From positions 124,001-188,000 of the forward strand of contig NZ_SMFK01000003.1 of assembly GCF_004349355.1 (NCBI RefSeq): a stretch of DNA of 64,000 bases, given 5' to 3'. The stretch comes from Flavobacterium cellulosilyticum. Its GTDB lineage: Bacteria; Bacteroidota; Bacteroidia; Flavobacteriales; Flavobacteriaceae. Each line of letters begins with the position of its first letter. The stretch's first letter is position 1. Both the position numbers and the translations under genes were made by a program. The notes beneath the pieces are model-generated. The model had not been told where the DNA came from. It searched no databases and saw only the letters and a program-made list of their open reading frames with translations. Below, one piece after another: positions 57,291-64,000 of the stretch.

Positions 57291-59072
57291 ATGACATTTG
57301 ATAAAAAAACAAAAATAGCACTCGCAGCAACTTTACTTTTAGGGTTGTTATTAGGTGCACTTCTATTTGGCGGAAGCGCCAAAGAAGAACAAAAAACTTC
57401 GGAAGAAACGATAACGAAAGATCAAATTTGGACCTGTTCGATGCACCCACAAATAAGACAAAACGAACCTGGAGCCTGCCCAATATGTGGTATGGATTTA
57501 ATTCCGCTTGAAACATCTGACAATAGTGATATTGATCCAGACGCTATCAGTATGTCTGAATCAGCAATGATTATCGCTGGAGTATCAACTTATAAAGTGG
57601 GAAATTCAGATGGAATAAAAGAAATCACACTTAATGGAAAAGTAGAAGTAAATGAAAAAGGCGTGTACAGTCAATCGTCACATATTCCAGGAAGAATTGA
57701 GAAAATTCTAGTGACATTTACTGGCGAATATGTAAAAAAAGGACAGGTCGTTGCTTATGTATACTCCCCTGAACTAGCTACTGCTCAGCAAGAACTTATA
57801 GAGGCCTATAGCATAAGAGACCTACAACCACAGTTGTTTGAAGCTGTAAAGCAAAAGCTTAGAAATTGGAAAGTTTCTGAAACAACGATAAAAAATGTGC
57901 TTTCTTCAGGAAAAGCGCAAGATAAATTTCCCATCACCGCTGACGTTTCAGGATATGTTGTAAAGAAAAATGTGGAGCTTGGGGATTATGTGCAACGAGG
58001 ACAAACCTTATATGACGTAGCTGACTTATCTACGGTGTGGGTTCTTTTTGAAATTTATGAATCAGACATTCCTTGGATTAAAAAAGGAGATCAAGTGAAC
58101 TATACTATTGCCTCTTTTCCAGGGGAATCTTTCTCTGGTACAATTTCTTTTATTGACCCATTTATTAATCCTAGTACGCGCATTGCCACAGCAAGAGTGG
58201 AGGTAAGAAATTCTAATTTAAAATTAAAACCAGAAATGTTTGTCTCAGGAACAATTAGTTCGAGAGTCGCTACAAACAAATCTTCTTTAAGCGTTCCTAA
58301 ATCGGCTGTAATGTGGACTGGTAAACGATCCATAGTATACGTTAAAAACGAATCAGAAAAAGGAGTTTCTTTCAAGTTAAGACAAGTCACTCTAGGCCCA
58401 TTATTAGGCAATGATTATCTCATAGAGGAGGGATTAGAAGCTGGTGAAGAAGTTGTCGCTAATGGTACTTTCAATATCGATGCTGCTGCTCAATTAGCAG
58501 GTAAGCCTAGTATGATGAACCTCGAAGGTGGTAAAGCGAGTACCGCTCACAATCATGGTGGCGACCAAGCCGCAGTGCCAGATGAAAAACCTACGGCTTT
58601 ACAAACTACTAAAACTACTATTAGCTCAGATGCAAAAACGAGCTTACAGCCTTTGTATGAAGATTATTTTGAGTTGAAAGATGCGTTAACTAAGGATAAT
58701 TTTAGCGGAGCACAAAAGACAATAGCCAAATTTGAAAATTCATTGAGTAAAATAAACATGAATCTCTTTAAAGGTGATGCGCATAAAATCTGGATGAAGT
58801 ACCATACAGAATTGAAAAAAAATACCTTACATGCTGCCCATATCAAAGATATAAAAGAAATGCGAAAATCATTTATCCCCATTTCCAATGTAATGATAGC
58901 CATGACAAAATCTTTTAGTCCTCTAAAAGAAAGTTCCTATATACAATTTTGCCCCATGGCAAACAGTGATAAAGGAGCAAATTGGTTAAGTAAAGAAAAT
59001 AAAGTAGCAAACCCCTATTTTGGCGCTTCCATGTTAAAATGTGGAGAAGTAAAGGCAGAAATCATAAAATAA
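57291..59072 (+). CDS. CusB-like periplasmic adaptor with N-terminal metal-binding and C-terminal DUF3347 domains
   Basis: The 593-aa protein has a membrane anchor (about residues 10-27), a heavy-metal-binding domain with CSMHPQIRQNEPGACPICGM (residues 49-68), the barrel-sandwich and beta-barrel adaptor core (about 100-395) and an added C-terminal DUF3347 domain (about 445-593) ending FCPMANSDKGANWLS then SMLKCGEV. The adaptor links the RND pump and the outer-membrane factor. The DUF3347 addition could deliver metal to the pump from DUF3347 lipoproteins; this is inferred. Confidence 0.88.
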   Translation: MTFDKKTKIALAATLLLGLLLGALLFGGSAKEEQKTSEETITKDQIWTCSMHPQIRQNEPGACPICGMDLIPLETSDNSDIDPDAISMSESAMIIAGVSTYKVGNSDGIKEITLNGKVEVNEKGVYSQSSHIPGRIEKILVTFTGEYVKKGQVVAYVYSPELATAQQELIEAYSIRDLQPQLFEAVKQKLRNWKVSETTIKNVLSSGKAQDKFPITADVSGYVVKKNVELGDYVQRGQTLYDVADLSTVWVLFEIYESDIPWIKKGDQVNYTIASFPGESFSGTISFIDPFINPSTRIATARVEVRNSNLKLKPEMFVSGTISSRVATNKSSLSVPKSAVMWTGKRSIVYVKNESEKGVSFKLRQVTLGPLLGNDYLIEEGLEAGEEVVANGTFNIDAAAQLAGKPSMMNLEGGKASTAHNHGGDQAAVPDEKPTALQTTKTTISSDAKTSLQPLYEDYFELKDALTKDNFSGAQKTIAKFENSLSKINMNLFKGDAHKIWMKYHTELKKNTLHAAHIKDIKEMRKSFIPISNVMIAMTKSFSPLKESSYIQFCPMANSDKGANWLSKENKVANPYFGASMLKCGEVKAEIIK

Positions 59073-59096
59073 ATAGTAACTATAATAAATAGAAAA

Positions 59097-61442
59097 ATGA
59101 AAAACTTAAAATATTTAATAATCTTATTGATAATACCCCTGAGTTCGATATTTGGACAGTCCATGGAGGGAAATGTTAATAATTTGCCTGTACACGAATA
59201 CACTTTAACCATTAAGGAAGAAATAGTAAACAAAGCAGGAAAAGAAATCAAAGGGATGACTGTAAATGGTACAATCCCTGGACCAACTTTAGAATTTACA
59301 GAAGGGGAATATGCCGTCATTTACGTGAAAAATGAAATGAGCGAAGAAACTTCTGTGCATTGGCATGGTTTGTTATTACCCAATTTCTACGATGGCGTTC
59401 CCTATCTAACAACACCACCAGTAGAACCTGGACATACACTTAAATATGAATTTCCTATTAAGCAGTCTGGGACATATTGGTATCATTCACATACCATGTT
59501 GCAAGAACAAAGTGGAGTTTTTGGTTCAATTGTTATTAAGCCAAAAGAACAAACCTTAAAATATGATAAGGAATTGGTGTTGATATTATCAGATTGGACC
59601 AACGAAAAACCAATGAATGTGCTTCGCAATTTAAAACGAGGTAATGAATGGTATAGTATCAAAAAAGGAACCGCTACACCATTAAATCAGGTTATTGCAC
59701 GTGGCGCATTTGGAGCGCAGTTAAACTTTTGGAGACAACGGATGGGCGGTGCCGACATAGCAGATGTATATTATCCCGCTTTCTTAGTTAATGGCGAAGA
59801 AAGCGTGGAATATCCAGAATTTAAAGCTGGTGAGAAAGTACGATTAAGAATGATTAATGGAGGTGCATCCACGTCGTTTTGGATGACTTTCGGAGGAGAA
59901 GAACCACTATTGGTTTCTGCTGATGGTCTTGATGTAGTGCCTGTTAAAAAGAATAAGACTTTTATCGGGATTGCTGAAACATACGATTTTATTATAACTG
60001 TTCCAGAAGATGGGAAAATAGAATTCAAAATCACAGCTCAAGATGGTTCGGGAACTGCATCTGCATTTATTGGGAATGGAAAAGTGCTACCTGCAATGAC
60101 GATTCCAAGGCCAGATAAGATTGGGATGATGCAAAAAATGGCAAAAATGGATATGAAAATGGGCGCTCATGCTTTAAAATTTCAGCCCAAAAAAGACGAA
60201 CGCTTTAAGATGAAGGAGGAATATGGAATGCAAATGGATAAAATGTCTGGAATGGATATGAGTAAACCAAAAAAGGCTATGGCAACTGATAAAATGAATG
60301 AGATGAAAATGGATCATTCCAAAATGAAAGGAATGGAAATGAACAATGGTGATGCTATGAAAGGTATGCAGATGAATGAGCAAGAGGATACAACGAAAAC
60401 AGACAATATGGAGGGAATGGATTTGTTTTCCGAGTATAATTACGACTATTTGAAATCTTTAAAGAAAACTAACTATGACAAAAATATTCCTGTAAAAGAA
60501 GTACTGTTGAATCTTACAGGAAATATGAATCGCTACATCTGGAGTATGAATGGAGTGCCTTTATCTGAAGCTGATAAAATTAAAATAAATAGTAAGGAAG
60601 TAACACGGGTTACCTTTAATAATCTTACTATGATGCACCACCCTATGCATTTACACGGTCATTTCTTTAGGGTTATCAATAAAAACGGAGATTATTCCCC
60701 GTTAAAACACACGGTAAATGTACCGCCAATGCAAAAGGTTACTATAGAATTTTACGGGAATAATGGGGATGAATATGGCGACTGGTTTTTTCATTGTCAC
60801 ATTTTATATCATATGATGGGAGGTATGGCAAGAGTAGTATCCTATGATACCCCAAGAGATCCAAGAATGAATGAATTTCCGGCTTCTAAAATTATTGCAG
60901 AAACAGATAAATGGTATTCATGGGGATTGGTAGATGCAGCTTCACATACAACGGGTTTTAATTTAATGACATCTAATATCAGAAATCAATTTAATGCGTC
61001 TTTAGAATATGGTTGGAACAAAAATTTAGAATCAGAGTTTACCTACGAACGTTATTTACACGATTACTTACGTGTTTTTGGAGGTGTTAACATTGAAAAT
61101 AAAACACGCAATAGTTTAGACCAATTTAAAACTACTGCAGTGGTTGGGATACGTTATTTAACACCCTATTTATTTAATCTTGATGTACGTGTAGATAATG
61201 AGTTAAGACCAAGAATTGCGTTAGGGAGAAGTATAATGATATTTCCAAAACTATCTATTTTTGGCTATTATGAGTATCAATTAGATTTAGGGATCGTAAA
61301 TAATTTGCCCGTGGGAAAAGATTTGACTTCGGAAACTGTATGGAGTGCAGGAGCTGAATATTTTCTATCCAGAAATATTTCACTTATGGGTAGCTACGAT
61401 AACCGCTATGGAGCTGGAGGTGGACTTTCCGTAAGGTTTTAA
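59097..61442 (+). CDS. Multicopper oxidase (CopA-like) fused to an outer-membrane barrel (CopB-like)
   Basis: The 781-aa protein has a signal peptide (about residues 1-20) and three cupredoxin domains with copper motifs VHWHGLLLPNFYDG and YWYHSHTMLQEQSGVFG. MMHHPMHLHGHFFRV and the type-1/3 site DWFFHCHILYHMMGGM follow. Between domains 2 and 3 lies a Met/Lys/Asp-rich segment (about 345-445) full of MKM, MDM and MSGMDM repeats that could bind Cu(I). The last 180 residues are beta-barrel-like (NASLEYGWNKNLESEFTYER to LSVRF). The oxidase converts Cu(I) to Cu(II). A fusion with a CopB-type barrel would anchor it at the outer membrane. Confidence 0.87.
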   Translation: MKNLKYLIILLIIPLSSIFGQSMEGNVNNLPVHEYTLTIKEEIVNKAGKEIKGMTVNGTIPGPTLEFTEGEYAVIYVKNEMSEETSVHWHGLLLPNFYDGVPYLTTPPVEPGHTLKYEFPIKQSGTYWYHSHTMLQEQSGVFGSIVIKPKEQTLKYDKELVLILSDWTNEKPMNVLRNLKRGNEWYSIKKGTATPLNQVIARGAFGAQLNFWRQRMGGADIADVYYPAFLVNGEESVEYPEFKAGEKVRLRMINGGASTSFWMTFGGEEPLLVSADGLDVVPVKKNKTFIGIAETYDFIITVPEDGKIEFKITAQDGSGTASAFIGNGKVLPAMTIPRPDKIGMMQKMAKMDMKMGAHALKFQPKKDERFKMKEEYGMQMDKMSGMDMSKPKKAMATDKMNEMKMDHSKMKGMEMNNGDAMKGMQMNEQEDTTKTDNMEGMDLFSEYNYDYLKSLKKTNYDKNIPVKEVLLNLTGNMNRYIWSMNGVPLSEADKIKINSKEVTRVTFNNLTMMHHPMHLHGHFFRVINKNGDYSPLKHTVNVPPMQKVTIEFYGNNGDEYGDWFFHCHILYHMMGGMARVVSYDTPRDPRMNEFPASKIIAETDKWYSWGLVDAASHTTGFNLMTSNIRNQFNASLEYGWNKNLESEFTYERYLHDYLRVFGGVNIENKTRNSLDQFKTTAVVGIRYLTPYLFNLDVRVDNELRPRIALGRSIMIFPKLSIFGYYEYQLDLGIVNNLPVGKDLTSETVWSAGAEYFLSRNISLMGSYDNRYGAGGGLSVRF

Positions 61443-61482
61443 TAATTAAAATCAGGATGTAAACTCGTTATCTTTCAATAGA

Positions 61483-61614
61483 TTAATCTCATAATTATAG
61501 AATTGGCAGCTGTTAGCACGATGGTTTCTATGCTGGCAGTTGACAACTATCAAATGATGGAAAATGCGGATGAAATAACCCCTAAACTTAAAAATGTAAT
61601 TAAAAAACTTTAAA
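61483..61614 (+). other. Short open stretch between the oxidase and DUF3347 genes
   Basis: A frame reads LAAVSTMVSMLAVDNYQMME then NADEITPKLKNVIKKL, ending at a TAA near 61614. There is no good start codon except ATG at 61519. It may be the tail of a lost gene or a tiny peptide; I do not recognise it. The remaining bases are AT-rich spacer. Confidence 0.2.
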
Positions 61615-61644
61615 TAATAATAATAATCACTAAAAACAAACAAA

Positions 61645-62313
61645 ATGAGAAAATTAAAATTGTCAATGGGACTTTTAGCAATAGTATTTGTAACCCTAAC
61701 TGTTGCATCATGTAAAGATTCAAAAAAAGAGCATGATAATGAGGACGGGCATCATTCAGAAATGTCTTCAGATGGAAACCAAATGGAAATGAATAATGAA
61801 AGTGAAGAACATCATCATGCAGAAGGCAACGATGAACATGCTCACGACAAGGACGCTTCGATGAAGACTAGAGAAATAACAGCGTCCTCTAAAAAAAATG
61901 CGGCAACTTCTGCTATTATAGATGGCTATTTGCAAATTAAAAATGGATTAGTTGCAGACAATAAAGACAATGCCGCGAAAGGTGGAACAGCGCTACTTGC
62001 AGCATTTTCAAATTTTGATATGACAAAACTTGATGAAGCACAGCATAAAGAATACATGGAAATCGTCGAAAGTGCTAAAGAACAAGCTGAGCATATTGTA
62101 AAAAGCCCTATCGACCATCAAAGAGAACATTTTGAAGGTTTGAGTGCAGATATTTCTGATTTAATAACTTTATTAGGAACAGATAAAACTCTTTATCAAG
62201 ATTACTGTCCTATGAAAAAAGTAAGTTGGTTGAGCGAAACTAAAGAGATTAAAAACCCTTTTTATGGAAGCAAAATGTTGACTTGTGGTTCTGTGAAAAA
62301 ACAAATTAATTAA
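61645..62313 (+). CDS. DUF3347 lipoprotein with His-rich linker
   Basis: The 222-aa protein has a lipoprotein signal (Cys in VASCKDSK, near residue 23), a linker rich in His, Asp and Glu (HDNEDGHHSEMSSD, EEHHHAEGNDEHAHDKD) and a DUF3347 domain (about residues 85-222) with QAEHIVKSPIDHQREHFEGL and YCPMKKVSWLSETKE, then MLTCGSV. The His-rich linker suggests metal capture at the periplasmic face of the membrane. It is followed directly by the haem-binding gene. Confidence 0.83.
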   Translation: MRKLKLSMGLLAIVFVTLTVASCKDSKKEHDNEDGHHSEMSSDGNQMEMNNESEEHHHAEGNDEHAHDKDASMKTREITASSKKNAATSAIIDGYLQIKNGLVADNKDNAAKGGTALLAAFSNFDMTKLDEAQHKEYMEIVESAKEQAEHIVKSPIDHQREHFEGLSADISDLITLLGTDKTLYQDYCPMKKVSWLSETKEIKNPFYGSKMLTCGSVKKQIN

Positions 62314-62766
62314 ATGAAAATCGTAAAAGTAATAGTAATAGTTTTACTGGTTGCGTTCGTGGGAATTCAGTTTATTCCCACAGTAAGCAATCGAAGTGAA
62401 TATGTTCCCAAAACAGATTTTATGTTGGTCAATACAGTGCCAAAAAAAATCAGTGAAAAATTACAAGTAAGCTGTTATGACTGCCATAGCAACAATACCC
62501 ATTATCCTTGGTATAGTAAAATTCAACCTGGAGCGTGGTTTATGGCAAAACATATTAAAAACGGAAAAGAAGAATTGAATTTTAGCGAATGGGCAGATTA
62601 TTCAGATAGAAGAAAAAAGAGCAAATTAAAATCAATTATAAGTCAGATCAAAGATGATAATATGCCGTTAAGTTCTTACACATTAATCCATAAAAACGCA
62701 AGTTTTTCAGAAGAAGAAAAAAAGGAAGTCATTACGTGGTTGACAGAATTAAAAGATAATTTATAA
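62314..62766 (+). CDS. Haem-binding (cytochrome-like) domain protein
   Basis: The 150-aa protein has an N-terminal membrane anchor or signal (about residues 4-20) and one haem motif CYDCH in [20 protein letters not shown], followed by a [20 protein letters not shown] segment. This is the haem-binding domain family (Haem_bd type) often found beside DUF3347 and copper genes in Bacteroidetes. It could pass electrons in the periplasm or support the oxidase; this is inferred. It begins right after the previous stop codon. Confidence 0.83.
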   Translation: MKIVKVIVIVLLVAFVGIQFIPTVSNRSEYVPKTDFMLVNTVPKKISEKLQVSCYDCHSNNTHYPWYSKIQPGAWFMAKHIKNGKEELNFSEWADYSDRRKKSKLKSIISQIKDDNMPLSSYTLIHKNASFSEEEKKEVITWLTELKDNL

Positions 62767-62789
62767 ACAATAATTTAATATTAAAAAAA

Positions 62790-63356
62790 ATGAAAAATTT
62801 AAAAATGAGTATTGCAACAATGGTATTGTTAATGGTTTCTTTTGCAAATGCACAGGAAAAAGAAAAAATGAACCACGACCATGGAAACATGAAAATGGAT
62901 CATAGCACTATGAAAATGGATAAGATGAATAACACTAAAGCAGAAGCAGTTCTAGCTGATTATTTTATACTGAAAGATGCATTGGTAGGCGATGATTCAA
63001 AAAAAGCGGCACAGGCTGGAAGTAAACTAATGGTCTCTTTAAAGGCTTTTGATGTGACCAGCTACAATAAAGAACAGCAAAAGGAGCTAGTCGATATTAT
63101 AGAAGATGCTGTAGAAAATGCCGAACACATTTCAAAAAGTCCTATTGCACATCAACGTGAGCACTTTAAGACCTTAAGCACTGATATTACTGATATGGTT
63201 GCCATTACTGGAACTAAAAATAAGTTGTACCAGCAGTTTTGCCCAATGTACGATAAGGGTAGTGCATGGTTAAGTACAAGTAACGAAGTAAAAAATCCAT
63301 ATTATGGTAGCAAAATGCTTAAATGTGGAAAAGTTCAAAAGGAAATCAACAATTAA
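62790..63356 (+). CDS. DUF3347 exported protein
   Basis: The 188-aa protein has a signal peptide (about residues 1-21, ending ANAQ), a Met/His-rich linker ([20 protein letters not shown]) and a DUF3347 domain (about residues 50-188) with [20 protein letters not shown] and [19 protein letters not shown], then MLKCGKV. Unlike its neighbours it lacks a lipoprotein Cys, so it should be free in the periplasm. It is the last gene of the metal island. Confidence 0.85.
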   Translation: MKNLKMSIATMVLLMVSFANAQEKEKMNHDHGNMKMDHSTMKMDKMNNTKAEAVLADYFILKDALVGDDSKKAAQAGSKLMVSLKAFDVTSYNKEQQKELVDIIEDAVENAEHISKSPIAHQREHFKTLSTDITDMVAITGTKNKLYQQFCPMYDKGSAWLSTSNEVKNPYYGSKMLKCGKVQKEINN

Positions 63357-63469
63357 GCCAGCTCTTTTATAGTGGAGGAACAAGTTATCTAATTCATAAA
63401 AGGGATCATAAGGTTTTCATTATTGATTCGCAATTTGTAAAAAATCCCCCATTTATGGTATTAGAAAAG

Positions 63470-63525
63470 TCCTAGTTAGGGAAGGGTAAAATATTAATGA
63501 CTAGTCCTAGCCCTTCCCTTGTTAG
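63470..63525 (+). terminator. Inverted repeat after the metal island, possible terminator
   Basis: AGGGAAGGG (63478-63486) and CCCTTCCCT (63511-63519) form a 9-base GC-rich stem, with a loop of 24 bases that has its own minor symmetry. No T-run follows immediately, so it may be a weak terminator or a remnant. The remaining gap 63357-63703 is AT-rich with no gene seen. Confidence 0.4.
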
Positions 63526-63703
63526 GCACAATAAATTTTAAAAAAAAAATTGATTTAATTATAAACAGCCTGTATAATCGAATAAAGATAACTCCATTAA
63601 TAAGTTAATGGCATTTATCTTCTAAATGGTAGGCAAAATATAAACTTTGATAAACAAACTAAATAATTATTAAATACTAAAATATTAAACAATAACATCA
63701 TCA

Positions 63704-64000
63704 ATGAGCAACTTCACTCAAATTATCCAACAATACAAAACCGATACGGAAAGCGTTTACAATACTTGGTTTGTCGATAATGATCAGCGATTAAAAGCAT
63801 TCCGAACTATTCGTCGAGGTATTTTACAAGTAATTGATGATATTAAAAACAAAACTTTTCCAAACGATTTTAAAGGCAGTAGTTTAGAATTTGTATTGAG
63901 TTGCATCGCTGAACAAAAACAAATATTTGTAGGTGTAGCACATCCTTTTTATTGGAAACCAAAATTGCGAATTCCTGATATTTACGAAAACCAAAACAAT
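63704..64000 (+). CDS. Unrecognised protein, 3' end outside window
   Basis: The frame starts at ATG 63704 (MSNFTQIIQQYKTDTESVYN) and stays open to the last base, giving 99 residues. It contains TWFVDNDQRLKAFRTIRRGI and a later FVGVAHPFYWKPKLRIPDIY. It has no signal peptide or membrane segment. I do not recognise a characterised family; the sequence is coherent and flavobacterial in style, so it is a real gene. The C-terminus and downstream context are missing. Confidence 0.6.
   Translation, partial: MSNFTQIIQQYKTDTESVYNTWFVDNDQRLKAFRTIRRGILQVIDDIKNKTFPNDFKGSSLEFVLSCIAEQKQIFVGVAHPFYWKPKLRIPDIYENQNN

Noticed and set aside
60120..60400. Possible repeat array in the Met-rich part of the multicopper oxidase
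   Set aside because: The repetition is of codons for Met, Lys and Asp inside an open reading frame and not of a DNA repeat unit.
61452..61643. 63-aa minus-strand open frame in the oxidase-DUF3347 gap
   Set aside because: Phe/Tyr-rich translation of AT-rich spacer antisense to the metal operon; no support.
1..64000. CRISPR arrays, rRNA and tRNA genes
   Set aside because: No regularly spaced repeats, tRNA cloverleaf or rRNA-like sequence was seen on either strand by eye.

Overview
The window is AT-rich DNA from a member of Bacteroidota, most likely a flavobacterium (Flavobacterium/Chryseobacterium/Myroides type). The evidence is the Bacteroidetes-type conjugation genes (traA, traE-traN, mobABC, topB, DUF3945, rteC), SusC/SusD proteins, DUF6520 and DUF3347 families, TAnnTTTG promoter boxes and weak or absent Shine-Dalgarno sequences. 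It reads as the core and cargo of an integrative conjugative element or a related conjugative plasmid. No integrase, att site or replication initiator is visible, so both ends of the element lie outside the window.

Layout. 1-0.7 kb: end of a DUF932 gene. 1-9.3 kb (minus): type IV secretion operon traE-F-G-I-J-K-L-M-N, closed by a hairpin terminator. 9.6-15.5 kb (plus): cargo made of a 1578-aa trypsin-like-protease/STAND NTPase and a metallo-beta-lactamase-fold hydrolase, resembling a type 1 AVAST (Avs) antiphage system, inserted between the two halves of the tra region. 15.5-17.4 kb (minus): traD, a DUF3408 gene and traA (ParA). 17.4-18.1 kb: palindromes and hairpins, the likely oriT/control region. 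18.1-21.9 kb (plus): mobA, mobB relaxase and mobC coupling protein. 22-23.9 kb: hipBA toxin-antitoxin and a 41-aa basic protein. 24.2-26.3 kb (minus): a Pycsar-like defence operon (DUF5706 membrane effector, class III nucleotide cyclase) with an unusual third gene, an E2-like/SEC-C protein. 26.4-28.2 kb (plus): divergent operon of a sigma-70-like factor, a small protein and an ImmA/IrrE metallopeptidase. 28.7-33.8 kb (minus): topB, DUF3945, HTH and rteC genes.

34-47.4 kb: metabolic and secretion cargo. It holds an aminotransferase-GNAT fusion with a divergent STAS-like/AraC-type regulator pair, a MauE-like/propeller membrane protein, a DUF6520 secreted Cys-containing peptide, and a convergent SusC-SusD-S9 peptidase operon. 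47.5-49.9 kb: gene-poor junction with small hairpins, a structured non-coding stretch, an XRE regulator and decayed, oppositely oriented IS3 remnants. 50-63.4 kb (plus): a copper/silver-type resistance island with a Cys-rich exported protein, an HMA-DUF3347 protein, several DUF3347 lipoproteins, a CusA/CusC/CusB-like RND pump, a multicopper oxidase fused to an outer-membrane barrel and a haem-binding protein. The window ends inside an unrecognised gene.

Working together, the tra/mob genes would move the element. The Avs-like, Pycsar-like and HipBA modules would protect it or its host, and the RND/oxidase/DUF3347 island would detoxify copper or silver in the periplasm. All functional statements rest on reading motifs and gene order by eye; no database search was run.
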